A stretch of 5,933 nucleotides of DNA, taken from positions 1 through 5,933 of the forward strand of contig DRMS01000113.1 of assembly GCA_011322515.1 (NCBI GenBank), written 5' to 3'. A program made the position numbers and the translations under genes. Shown here piece after piece: positions 1-5,616 of this stretch (position 1 is its first letter; every line of letters begins with the position of its first letter). This DNA is from Leucothrix mucor. Its GTDB lineage: Bacteria > Pseudomonadota > Gammaproteobacteria > Thiotrichales > Thiotrichaceae. The notes beneath the pieces are model-generated. The model was not told the origin of the DNA. It saw only the letters and a list, made by a program, of their open reading frames with translations, and did not search any database.

Positions 1-1386
1 ACGCGAATTAAGTGCCACTCGTTGATCATCGACATAAGCGCCAAGACAATGATGCCCGACTTGAGAATGGATGGCATAGGCAAAGTCAATGGGAGTGGCG
101 TTACGAGGGAGAATTTTAGTATCGCCTTTAGGAGTAGATACATAAATTTCATTGAGAAATAAATCTGCTTTTATATCCGCAAGGAATTCAGCATCCGTAC
201 TTTGCGTTTTTTGAATATCTTCCACTTGCATTAGCCAGCGATCTAAGTGCTTTTGAATATCCTGAACGTCTTTTTCCATTTCAGGGAAACGCCAATGTGC
301 GGTAATCCCATACTGCGCGATATAATGCATTCGACGGCTTTGAATCAATACACGCACTAATTGATGGCTTTGCGTCATCACGCTAGTTTCTATCGCCTGA
401 AAACCATACACTTTGGGGGTCGCAATAAAATCTTTAAAGGTGCCTATCTTAGGTCGGTAGAGCTTATGGATAATGCCAAGTGCGCGGTAGCAACTGATTC
501 TATCGTTAACAAGAATGCGTATTTGTAATGGCTCATCGTGTTGATTAATGGTTTTTTTGCCTTTTTTTGCCTTAATACGTTGATAAAGGCGATAAAGGTT
601 TCTTTCCCATGAGGGTAATTCGCCATCAATATCATGTTTTTTAAGCGCATCACTAATTTCATTGCGAATGTTAAGATGCGCTTCTGCATGTTTGGCTTTA
701 TAAGCGTGCATCATTTTCTGCAAGATTTTAAAACGCCAAGGATGCAGGTGTTCAAACGCGGCGAGTTGTAGTTGGGTGCGCATTGCATTCATACCCATGC
801 GACGTGCGAGGGGTGCATGAATATTGAGTGTTTCAGTGGAAATACGTTGTTGTTTGTGACGTGGCATTGCGCCAAGGGTTTTAATATTGTGCTGACGATC
901 TGCTAACTTAATCAGTACAACACGAAAATCTTGCGTCATCGCTCCCATCATTTTATGGAAACTAGCAGCCGCAGCACTTTCTCTATCCGTAAACTCACCC
1001 CCTGCAAGTTTAGTGACACCATCAACTAAATCAGCCGTTACTTGACCAAAGCGTTGGATAATTTCTTGTTTAGTATGCTCAGTATCTTCAATGACATCGT
1101 GCAATAATGCCGCACAAATCGTATCCGCATCCATATGCATGTCCGCAAGAATATAGGCAACGGTTAATGGATGAAAGATATACGCTTCACCTGATTTTCG
1201 TGTAATGCCATTATGTGCCTCTGCGGCAAACAAATAAGCATCATAAACTCGGCGGGTGTCTTGTATGGATAAATAGCCTTCCACTACATCACATAGATGA
1301 AAAATCCTTAGCGCCTTGGCTGAGGTTTTTTTGCTATCAACAGGAGAGGCTAAGTCAAAAAAATAGGGGATGTAAGGTTCTTGCAT
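1..1386 (-). CDS. spoT: SpoT/RelA-family (p)ppGpp hydrolase with degenerate synthetase domain (C-terminus beyond window)
   Basis: The frame is open for 462 codons from the ATG at 1386 to the left edge; the distal part of the TGS domain and the C-terminal regulatory domains lie outside. It aligns along its length with E. coli SpoT, which hydrolyses ppGpp/pppGpp to GDP/GTP plus pyrophosphate in the cytosol. The HD hydrolase domain (about residues 40-200) is intact: R63, H72 in FHP, HDVIEDT at 96-102 and LADRQHN at 161-167. The synthetase domain (about 255-365) keeps the fold but not the chemistry: the GYQSLH loop reads GFQAIE (328-333), VEVQIRT reads VRVLIQS (344-350), and the catalytic Asp region reads DEPLQIR. 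A TGS domain starts near 408. The gene follows rpoZ by 12 nt, in an operon, with only a weak Shine-Dalgarno; no other in-frame start lies nearby. I infer a hydrolase-only SpoT. Confidence 0.95.
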   Translation of the reverse strand, partial: MQEPYIPYFFDLASPVDSKKTSAKALRIFHLCDVVEGYLSIQDTRRVYDAYLFAAEAHNGITRKSGEAYIFHPLTVAYILADMHMDADTICAALLHDVIEDTEHTKQEIIQRFGQVTADLVDGVTKLAGGEFTDRESAAAASFHKMMGAMTQDFRVVLIKLADRQHNIKTLGAMPRHKQQRISTETLNIHAPLARRMGMNAMRTQLQLAAFEHLHPWRFKILQKMMHAYKAKHAEAHLNIRNEISDALKKHDIDGELPSWERNLYRLYQRIKAKKGKKTINQHDEPLQIRILVNDRISCYRALGIIHKLYRPKIGTFKDFIATPKVYGFQAIETSVMTQSHQLVRVLIQSRRMHYIAQYGITAHWRFPEMEKDVQDIQKHLDRWLMQVEDIQKTQSTDAEFLADIKADLFLNEIYVSTPKGDTKILPRNATPIDFAYAIHSQVGHHCLGAYVDDQRVALNSR

Positions 1387-1398
1387 AATGCTATAGAT

Positions 1399-1683
1399 CT
1401 ATCGAAATAGTGATGGACTTTTAACCTCTTCTTGTGCTGTTTCTTCGGTCTGCTCTGTTGGTACTTCATTAAGTGCATCTTCTGCTTTTTTTGCTGCAAC
1501 CGATTCTGGCGTGATATTTTCAGCAAGTTCACGTAGCGCAATGACGGTTGGTTTATCCCCCTCTTCGTCTACTAAAGCTTGTGCTCCTTGCTCTAATGCG
1601 CGTGCGCGTTTAGAGGCTTTCAATACGAGCAGATAGTTTGTGTCAATATGCTCAAGACAGTCTTCGACAGTTACTCTTGCCAT
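1399..1683 (-). CDS. rpoZ: DNA-directed RNA polymerase omega subunit
   Basis: This 94-residue protein matches the omega subunit (E. coli 91 residues), which binds the beta' subunit, helps core RNA polymerase assemble, and in E. coli forms part of ppGpp site 1. The N-terminus MARVTVEDCLEHI, the segment LVLKASKRARALE (residues 19-31) and DKPTVIALREL (43-53) are family hallmarks. The rest is a variable, glutamate-rich tail, as usual for omega. The ATG at 1683 gives the canonical MARVTV start; the upstream sequence offers only a weak GGTAA-like ribosome site. The gene is first in an rpoZ-spoT operon. The neighbour gmk, found just upstream in E. coli, is missing here and is replaced by a divergent hemH. 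Confidence 0.96.
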   Translation of the reverse strand: MARVTVEDCLEHIDTNYLLVLKASKRARALEQGAQALVDEEGDKPTVIALRELAENITPESVAAKKAEDALNEVPTEQTEETAQEEVKSPSLFR

Positions 1684-1796
1684 TTTATTACCATTTGTTA
1701 AATTTAATAGAGAAGTTGAAAATACAATATAATGAGTTGAAAGAATTGCTTATTCGCTTCTTGAATAGACGATAAAAATTGATTATCGAACAGATT

Positions 1797-1826
1797 ATTA
1801 TAATCCCATCTACATAAAATCTACAA
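1797..1826 (-). promoter_or_regulatory. Candidate sigma-70 promoter for rpoZ-spoT
   Basis: Read on the minus strand, a perfect -10 TATAAT (1802-1797) is preceded by TTGTAG (1826-1821) after an 18-nt spacer. Transcription would begin near 1790 and leave a leader of about 105 nt before rpoZ. The -10 is perfect but the -35 is only partly consensus, and AT-rich DNA yields such matches by chance, so this is tentative. Confidence 0.4.
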
Positions 1827-1910
1827 CTTTATATGACTTTATGACTCTAATAGACTATATTAATACCATTATGATTGATTTTTATTCAAGCGATTGTACC
1901 TAATAAGCGA

Positions 1911-1916
1911 TAATAT
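1911..1916 (+). promoter_or_regulatory. Possible -10 element for hemH operon
   Basis: TAATAT lies at 1911-1916, which would place the transcript start about 25-30 nt before the hemH ATG. No good -35 hexamer is correctly spaced upstream, so this would be a weak or activator-dependent promoter, if it is one. A second plus-strand TATAAT at 1799-1804 is an alternative and overlaps the proposed rpoZ -10 on the opposite strand. Confidence 0.25.
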
Positions 1917-1949
1917 TGACAAAATTACTGAATAAATTCGAGAGGAATA

Positions 1950-3062
1950 ATGAGGCGATATAGAGGTGAGAATGGATTTTTTCATGGTAAAGAGGAGGCA
2001 ACAGGCGTTTTATTGGTTAACTTAGGGACACCAGAGGCAGCAACAACGTCTGCTGTAAGGCGTTACCTAAAACAATTTTTATCTGATCCGCGCGTTGTTG
2101 AAATTCCACGCTTGATTTGGATGCCTATTTTATATACATTCATATTACCCCGCCGTCCTGCTAAAAGCGCCAAGATGTATCAATCTGTCTGGACAAAAGA
2201 GGGGTCACCCTTGCTGATTTTTAGTAATAAGCAACGTAGCGCAGTGCAACAAGAAATGAAAAGCCGATTTAAGGGCAAGGTTATTGTTGAGCTAGCAATG
2301 CGTTATGGCAAGCCCAGTATCGAGTCGGGATTAGAGCAATTAAAAAAGCAAGGGGTACGGCGTTTATTGGTATTGCCACTTTACCCGCAATACTCAGCGA
2401 CCACAACCGCAACAACTTACGATGAAGTTAATCGCGTATTAAGCCGCTGGCGCTGGTTACCCGAGATGCGTTTTGTAAGCAGTTATCATGATCACTCGTC
2501 TTACATTAATGCACTTGCTGCCAGTGTTAAAACGCATTGGGAGCAGCATCAACGTGGGCAAGTCCTATTAATGTCATTTCATGGCTTGCCAAAAAGAAAC
2601 CTTAATCTTGGCGATCCTTATTTTTGTCACTGCCAAAAAACAGCACGTTTATTGGCTGAAAAATTAGAGTTAAAACAAGATCAGTATGTAGTGACCTTCC
2701 AATCACGCTTTGGCAAGGCAGAATGGATTAAACCCTATACTGATAAAACACTAGAGGAGCTACCCACAAAAGGAATAAAACATATTGATGTACTCTGCCC
2801 AGGATTTCCTGCCGATTGCTTGGAAACCTTGGAAGAGATAAAAATAGACAATAGCGACACTTTTCTACAGGCAGGGGGTGAAACTTACCGTTATATAGCT
2901 GCATTAAATCATCAACAAGATCACATTCGTGCGCTAAGTGACATTATTCAACAACATACTCAGGGCTGGGCCGAAACCTCTCTTCATTGGGAGCACTCAG
3001 TAACAGAGAAGCGCAATAAATCAACACAAAAACGGGCAAAAGCAAAAGGGGCCGACTTATGA
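1950..3062 (+). CDS. hemH: Ferrochelatase (protoporphyrin ferro-lyase)
   Basis: Ferrochelatase inserts Fe2+ into protoporphyrin IX in the last step of protohaem synthesis, in the cytosol or at the inner membrane face. The 370-residue product follows E. coli HemH closely: GVLLVNLGTPEA (19-30), RRYLKQFLSDPRVV (37-50), GSPLL (85-89), VLPLYPQYSATTTA (141-154), the active-site His in SFHGLPKR (H211), TFQSRFGKAEWIKPYTD (249-265) and CPGFPADCLETLEEI (283-297, with the conserved acidic residues). No other usable in-frame start exists: a stop lies at 1929-1931 and the first later candidate falls inside the conserved core. AGAGGA (1941-1946) sits unusually close, 3 nt, to the ATG. A basic tail of about 28 residues follows the normal C-terminus. 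The stop overlaps the next start as ATGA. Confidence 0.96.
   Translation: MRRYRGENGFFHGKEEATGVLLVNLGTPEAATTSAVRRYLKQFLSDPRVVEIPRLIWMPILYTFILPRRPAKSAKMYQSVWTKEGSPLLIFSNKQRSAVQQEMKSRFKGKVIVELAMRYGKPSIESGLEQLKKQGVRRLLVLPLYPQYSATTTATTYDEVNRVLSRWRWLPEMRFVSSYHDHSSYINALAASVKTHWEQHQRGQVLLMSFHGLPKRNLNLGDPYFCHCQKTARLLAEKLELKQDQYVVTFQSRFGKAEWIKPYTDKTLEELPTKGIKHIDVLCPGFPADCLETLEEIKIDNSDTFLQAGGETYRYIAALNHQQDHIRALSDIIQQHTQGWAETSLHWEHSVTEKRNKSTQKRAKAKGADL
3045..3062 (+). promoter_or_regulatory. Ribosome site and ATGA stop/start overlap at hemH / cinA-like junction
   Basis: AAAGGGG at 3045-3051 lies 7 nt before the ATG at 3059, inside the end of hemH. The ATGA at 3059-3062 serves as start of the second gene and stop of hemH. 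This arrangement supports the chosen start and suggests translational coupling. Confidence 0.75.
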
Positions 3063-3862
3063 AACAAGGGTATAATTCAAGAAAAAAAATCAAGCAAAAA
3101 ATTGGTTTGATTTTAATTGGGGATGAACTATTAAACGCATCGCGCGAAGATAAGCATATGCAAGCAGTGATTGATATGCTTGAAAAACGCGGCATGAAGC
3201 TTAGCTGGATGCATTTAATTGGTGATGATAGGGAGGAGCTCATCAACTTATTCCGCAAAACAATGGCAACCACTGATGTTGTGTTTAGCTGTGGTGGCAT
3301 TGGCGCAACACCTGACGATTTAACCAGAGAGTGTGCAGCCGTTGCAAGCAGACAAGCCATTGTACGTCATCCTGAAGCACAAGCACTTATTGAAGGTGTT
3401 TATGGTGAAAAAGCCTATCCTGATCGTATTATAATGGGCGACTTTCCTGAAAAAGCAGAGATTATTCCTAATCCTGTGAATAAAATGCCTGGTTTTAGCG
3501 TTGCTGATCATCACTTTGTACCAGGCTTTCCGAGCATGGCTAAACCAATGATTCAATGGGTGCTTGATACAAAATACCAGCACCTATTTAGCAGTAACCC
3601 TGATATTGAAGTACGCTGGGATTTACATGAAGTGGGTGAAAGTGATTTGATGTCAACCATGAAAAATCTACTAGATAGCTTTCCAGGAGTCGGATTATCC
3701 AGCTTGCCCAGTGGTGCAAAACAAGGCTGGTTAATTGATTTTGGTCTAAAAGGACAGCGCAATAAAGTTGAAGAAGCCGCCACATGGTTTGAAGCTCAAC
3801 TTCGATCCCTAAGCGTAAATTATGACTATCGAGGCGAAAGTGGACAGCAGCAACGCAGCTAG
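3059..3862 (+). CDS. Stand-alone CinA N-terminal / molybdopterin-binding (MoCF-like) domain protein, COG1058 type
   Basis: This 267-residue protein matches the N-terminal half of CinA (competence/damage-inducible protein A). The MoCF/MogA-like fold is marked by IGLILIGDELL (15-25), the nucleotide-binding CGGIGATPDDLTR (78-90), NPVNKMPGF (138-146) and VPGFPSM (154-160). The following segment has EVGESDLMSTM (191-201), resembling the KH-like middle domain of CinA. The C-terminal PncC-type NMN deamidase domain of full CinA is absent. In other bacteria the CinA N-domain has ADP-ribose pyrophosphatase activity; whether this short version does cannot be told from sequence. It is often labelled molybdopterin-binding, but no molybdenum cofactor genes are nearby. 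It overlaps hemH by 4 nt, and its last codons overlap the acyltransferase start, so it is the middle gene of an operon. Confidence 0.85.
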   Translation: MKQGYNSRKKIKQKIGLILIGDELLNASREDKHMQAVIDMLEKRGMKLSWMHLIGDDREELINLFRKTMATTDVVFSCGGIGATPDDLTRECAAVASRQAIVRHPEAQALIEGVYGEKAYPDRIIMGDFPEKAEIIPNPVNKMPGFSVADHHFVPGFPSMAKPMIQWVLDTKYQHLFSSNPDIEVRWDLHEVGESDLMSTMKNLLDSFPGVGLSSLPSGAKQGWLIDFGLKGQRNKVEEAATWFEAQLRSLSVNYDYRGESGQQQRS

Positions 3863-4784
3863 CAAGCAATGTGGCTTTCCTTTTACATTATCTTTGCTGC
3901 ATCCACAATTTTGGCTCACTTGGATAGCGCTTAGCATTGTCTTTTTAGTTTCAATAATGCCTCAAACGCTGAGGCATTATTTGGGTCGTAGCATTGGTAA
4001 ACTGACCTACACGAAAAACAAAAAACGACGCAATATTGTATTAAGCAATATTAAAATAGCCTTCCCTGAGCTAGATAAACACGCTCAACAACAACTCGCC
4101 AAGCAACATTTACAATGGTATGGCTGTGCCTTAATAGACTATAGCCTACTTCTGTTTGCCTCCAAGCAACGCTTAAAAAAACTAGTGCAAATAGAAGGGC
4201 AAGAACATATTGATCAGGCAATTAAAAACAATCAAAGCATCATGATTTTGCTAGCGCATAGCGTGATGCTAGAATTTGCCCCCATTGGATTAAGCTTTCA
4301 TTATGATTGCTACGGCTCTTATAAAAGTGCTAAAAACCCAGTAATGGACTGGCTAATTGCCAAAAGTCGTTGCCGTTATGTGAAATTTGTTGTTTCAAGA
4401 GAACAAGGACTGCGCAAACTAATCCGTGAATTAGTCCCCAAACAACTCCTAATATTTTTACCCGATGAAGATCTTGGCAGAGACAATGCGGTATTTGTGC
4501 CTTTTTTTGGTCTAAACAAAGCCACACTAACCACACCCGCACGCATTGCTAAATTAGGAAAGGCGGTTAGTTTTCCTTGTTTTTCTTATTATGATCAGAA
4601 AACCTCAACATACAAAATCATTATTGCACCCGCTATTGAGGACTATCCCCGTAAAAATAATCACGAAAATGCGCTAAAGCTGAATCAACAATTAGAAAGA
4701 TTAATTAAGCAGAATCCAGCGCAGTATATGTGGCTAATGCGCTTGTATCGCACGCGACCTAATGGTGAGAATGCCGTTTATTAG
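3822..4784 (+). CDS. LpxL/HtrB-family lipid A (lysophospholipid-type) acyltransferase
   Basis: The 320-residue product resembles the late acyltransferases LpxL/LpxM, inner-membrane enzymes that move a fatty acyl chain from acyl-ACP onto lipid A precursor. It has an N-terminal membrane segment (about 28-47), RRNIVLSNIKIAFPEL (69-84), the catalytic HX4E motif AHSVMLE (H146, E151), YKSAKNPVMDWL (167-178), FLPDEDLGRDNAVFVPFFG (212-230) and the C-terminal QYMWLMRLYRTRPNGE (301-316), all at family positions. Which acyl position or chain it adds is not readable. The ATG at 3822 overlaps the previous gene by 41 nt and has a poor ribosome site. A GTG at 3840, preceded by GAGG at 3831-3834, would give 314 residues and may be the true start; both keep the whole domain. 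It is last in the hemH operon. Confidence 0.9.
   Translation: MTIEAKVDSSNAASKQCGFPFTLSLLHPQFWLTWIALSIVFLVSIMPQTLRHYLGRSIGKLTYTKNKKRRNIVLSNIKIAFPELDKHAQQQLAKQHLQWYGCALIDYSLLLFASKQRLKKLVQIEGQEHIDQAIKNNQSIMILLAHSVMLEFAPIGLSFHYDCYGSYKSAKNPVMDWLIAKSRCRYVKFVVSREQGLRKLIRELVPKQLLIFLPDEDLGRDNAVFVPFFGLNKATLTTPARIAKLGKAVSFPCFSYYDQKTSTYKIIIAPAIEDYPRKNNHENALKLNQQLERLIKQNPAQYMWLMRLYRTRPNGENAVY
3831..3842 (+). promoter_or_regulatory. Ribosome site favouring a GTG start for the acyltransferase
   Basis: GAGG at 3831-3834 is spaced 5 nt from an in-frame GTG at 3840-3842, six codons after the ATG at 3822. The ATG itself has no purine-rich Shine-Dalgarno upstream. The overlap with the preceding gene would shrink from 41 to 23 nt. 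Confidence 0.4.
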
Positions 4785-4829
4785 GCTGCCAACTTAAAAC
4801 GGGATAGCCTGTTAATCCATAGCGTTACC

Positions 4830-4867
4830 CTCGTTCCCACCGCTCCAGCGTGGGAATGCATATCGAG
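4830..4867. repeat. REP-like palindromic hairpin
   Basis: TTCCCAC (4834-4840) pairs with GTGGGAA (4850-4856), and GCT (4842-4844) with AGC (4847-4849), around a 2-nt loop with a single bulged C at 4841. An outer CTCG (4830-4833) can pair with CGAG (4864-4867). The bulged C looks like a one-base insertion in an otherwise perfect CGTTCCCACGCTCCAGCGTGG stem. It could work as a bidirectional transcript end between two convergent genes. Confidence 0.7.
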
Positions 4868-4952
4868 CATTCTACGAAGTACAAATTTTAACATTTATAT
4901 TACAGGTGATTTAGATAGTTTATCCAAGTACTTTGGCAACTAAAATAGTATG

Positions 4953-4963
4953 AGCGCGGTAGG
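4953..4963. repeat. Direct repeat, copy 1 (AGCGCGGTAGG)
   Basis: The same 11 bases recur at 5539-5549, on the other side of the exported-protein gene. Similarity continues loosely downstream of both copies (AAGAATAC..TTTCACA here, TAAGATACGCATTTCACA there), so they look like diverged copies of one longer element rather than a chance match. Confidence 0.5.
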
Positions 4964-5007
4964 GAAGAATACTTTCACAGCCTGTAGAGCGTGGGAACTA
5001 GAGAAAG

Positions 5008-5475
5008 TTAACAACCTAAAATAATACAAGCTGAAAACATTCTTTCATTTAAATATATCATTACATTTTCCTTTTCTGCGATACTTTTCATAAAATATGC
5101 TGGAAATGTATATTGAAATTTATGTCCTTTTAGAAAAAAGATACGAGTTGATCCTAAATGTAACTCCTTCATCACTTCTACCGATGTATTTCTATAAACA
5201 CTCAAACCTACAACTAAAATATCATTAATGTTGTTACTTTGTGTTGATTGAATTATTTCAATAATTTTAATATGCAAACGTATTTGATCTTTTTTCTGTT
5301 TTAGTCTTGTATAAGGGTTTATTACTTCAATATTGCGAGTGTCAATCTTAATAATTTTTGCAACAATTATATGGTCTGAGTTGTCGATTAAATTAGCTAG
5401 TGTTACTTGTCTGAATGAAGTTGCATATCCAGCTGTTGAACAGATTAGATATAATAAAAATATTTTTAACGGCAT
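5008..5475 (-). CDS. Small exported protein of unknown function
   Basis: The 155-residue product begins with a Sec-type signal peptide: K4, a hydrophobic stretch (5-15) and a likely cleavage after GYA (A18). C12 does not sit in a good lipobox, so a lipoprotein is unlikely. The mature part of about 137 residues is rich in Ile, Lys and Asn. It has the pattern TLANLIDNSDHIIVAKIIKI (25-44) and LGSTRIFFLKG (107-117), reminiscent of a loose group of secreted beta-rich hypothetical proteins with an 'LV..SD.IVVG.V' start and a 'G.RYL.FLK' segment. Two cysteines, C150 and C155, lie at the very end. No enzyme motif is recognised. The start is well supported: AAGGAG (5486-5481) lies 5 nt before the ATG. 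The gene is visibly more AT-rich than its neighbours and sits between repeats, which suggests an accessory or acquired gene. Confidence 0.75.
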   Translation of the reverse strand: MPLKIFLLYLICSTAGYATSFRQVTLANLIDNSDHIIVAKIIKIDTRNIEVINPYTRLKQKKDQIRLHIKIIEIIQSTQSNNINDILVVGLSVYRNTSVEVMKELHLGSTRIFFLKGHKFQYTFPAYFMKSIAEKENVMIYLNERMFSACIILGC

Positions 5476-5538
5476 TTTGTCTCCTTAAAGTAGGCACTGC
5501 AAGCTTATTCTCTAGATTTTTCACTCCTACACTTTAAT

Positions 5539-5549
5539 AGCGCGGTAGG
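5539..5549. repeat. Direct repeat, copy 2 (AGCGCGGTAGG)
   Basis: It is identical over 11 bases to 4953-4963. Its last bases overlap the GTAG tetranucleotide and the first G of the GTCGGCT inverted-repeat arm, so here the motif forms the foot of a REP-like element. Confidence 0.5.
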
Positions 5550-5616
5550 TCGGCTAAGATACGCATTTCACAAAGCTAAAATTCAACACTAATCTATCCG
5601 CGCATCGCCAGCCGAC
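5545..5616. repeat. GTAG-headed REP/BIME-like inverted repeat near the RAYT remnant
   Basis: GTAG (5545-5548) directly precedes the arm GTCGGCTAAGATACGC (5549-5564). The opposite arm GCGCATCGCCAGCCGAC (5600-5616) reads GTCGGCTGGCGATGCGC on the other strand, so both share GTCGGCT..GAT.CGC, with one indel. About 35 nt separate them. A GTAG at the foot of an imperfect palindrome is the recognition signature described for E. coli TnpA-REP, and the nearby RAYT remnant fits. The large spacer means it is either two inverted REP copies or one decayed palindrome. Confidence 0.5.

Larger units (their letters stand above)
1684..1949. promoter_or_regulatory. Divergent rpoZ / hemH control region
   Basis: This 266-nt, strongly AT-rich gap separates the divergent starts of rpoZ and hemH, so both promoters should lie inside it. 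No plausible ORF or structured RNA was seen. Visible small structures are a 6-bp inverted repeat CGATAA/TTATCG (1770-1775 and 1783-1788), the overlapping TATAAT hexamers around 1797-1804, and a tandem ATGACT at 1833-1838 and 1841-1846 followed by TAGACT at 1851-1856. I do not recognise a Fur box or any other named operator. Confidence 0.6.
4829..5003. repeat. Repeat unit bounded by inverted CGTTCCCACGCT-type arms
   Basis: The left arm CCTCGTTCCCACCGCT (4829-4844) is the reverse complement, apart from one indel and two mismatches, of the right arm AGCGTGGGAACTAGAG (4988-5003). Together they bound about 175 bp. I recognise the arms as a palindromic intergenic repeat widespread in gamma- and betaproteobacterial genomes. 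The middle is AT-rich and unlike the short GC-rich middle I remember for intact copies, so this copy is probably decayed or has taken up an insertion. Confidence 0.65.
4785..5007. other. Convergent intergenic region filled by a decayed repeat unit
   Basis: This 223-nt gap lies between the end of the plus-strand operon and the end of the minus-strand exported-protein gene. No coding frame is convincing. It holds a palindromic hairpin at 4830-4867, a matching inverted arm at 4988-5003, one copy of an 11-bp repeat (4953-4963) and a near-palindrome CCAAGTACTTTGG (4924-4936). No classical hairpin plus T-tract terminator was seen; the hairpin at 4830-4867 is the best candidate to stop transcription here. 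Confidence 0.6.

Noticed and set aside
444..689. Antisense ORF inside spoT
   Set aside because: It is a shadow of the spoT frame on the same strand in another phase; it matches no family and lacks a ribosome site.
1350..1541. Minus-strand ORF crossing the rpoZ/spoT junction
   Set aside because: It is an out-of-phase reading of rpoZ and the spoT start, with low-complexity Lys/Gln content and no family resemblance.
1916..1921. Perfect TTGACA hexamer upstream of hemH
   Set aside because: No -10 hexamer lies 16-18 nt downstream; that position falls on the ribosome site and start of hemH.
2810..2835. Cysteines C226, C228, C283 and C290 of HemH as a [2Fe-2S] cluster site
   Set aside because: C228, C283 and C290 align with cysteines of E. 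coli ferrochelatase, as far as I recall its sequence, and that enzyme has no cluster; the spacing does not match cluster-bearing ferrochelatases.
2944..3869. Several minus-strand ORFs opposite hemH and the CinA-like gene
   Set aside because: They lie opposite well-supported coding sequence and have Ser/Leu/Cys-rich, non-protein-like composition.
4330..4542. Minus-strand ORF opposite the acyltransferase
   Set aside because: It is a shadow of the conserved acyltransferase frame, with no recognisable motif.
4783..4810. AGGCT/AGCCT inverted repeat after the acyltransferase as a terminator
   Set aside because: The stem is only 5 bp with an 18-nt loop and no T-tract follows.
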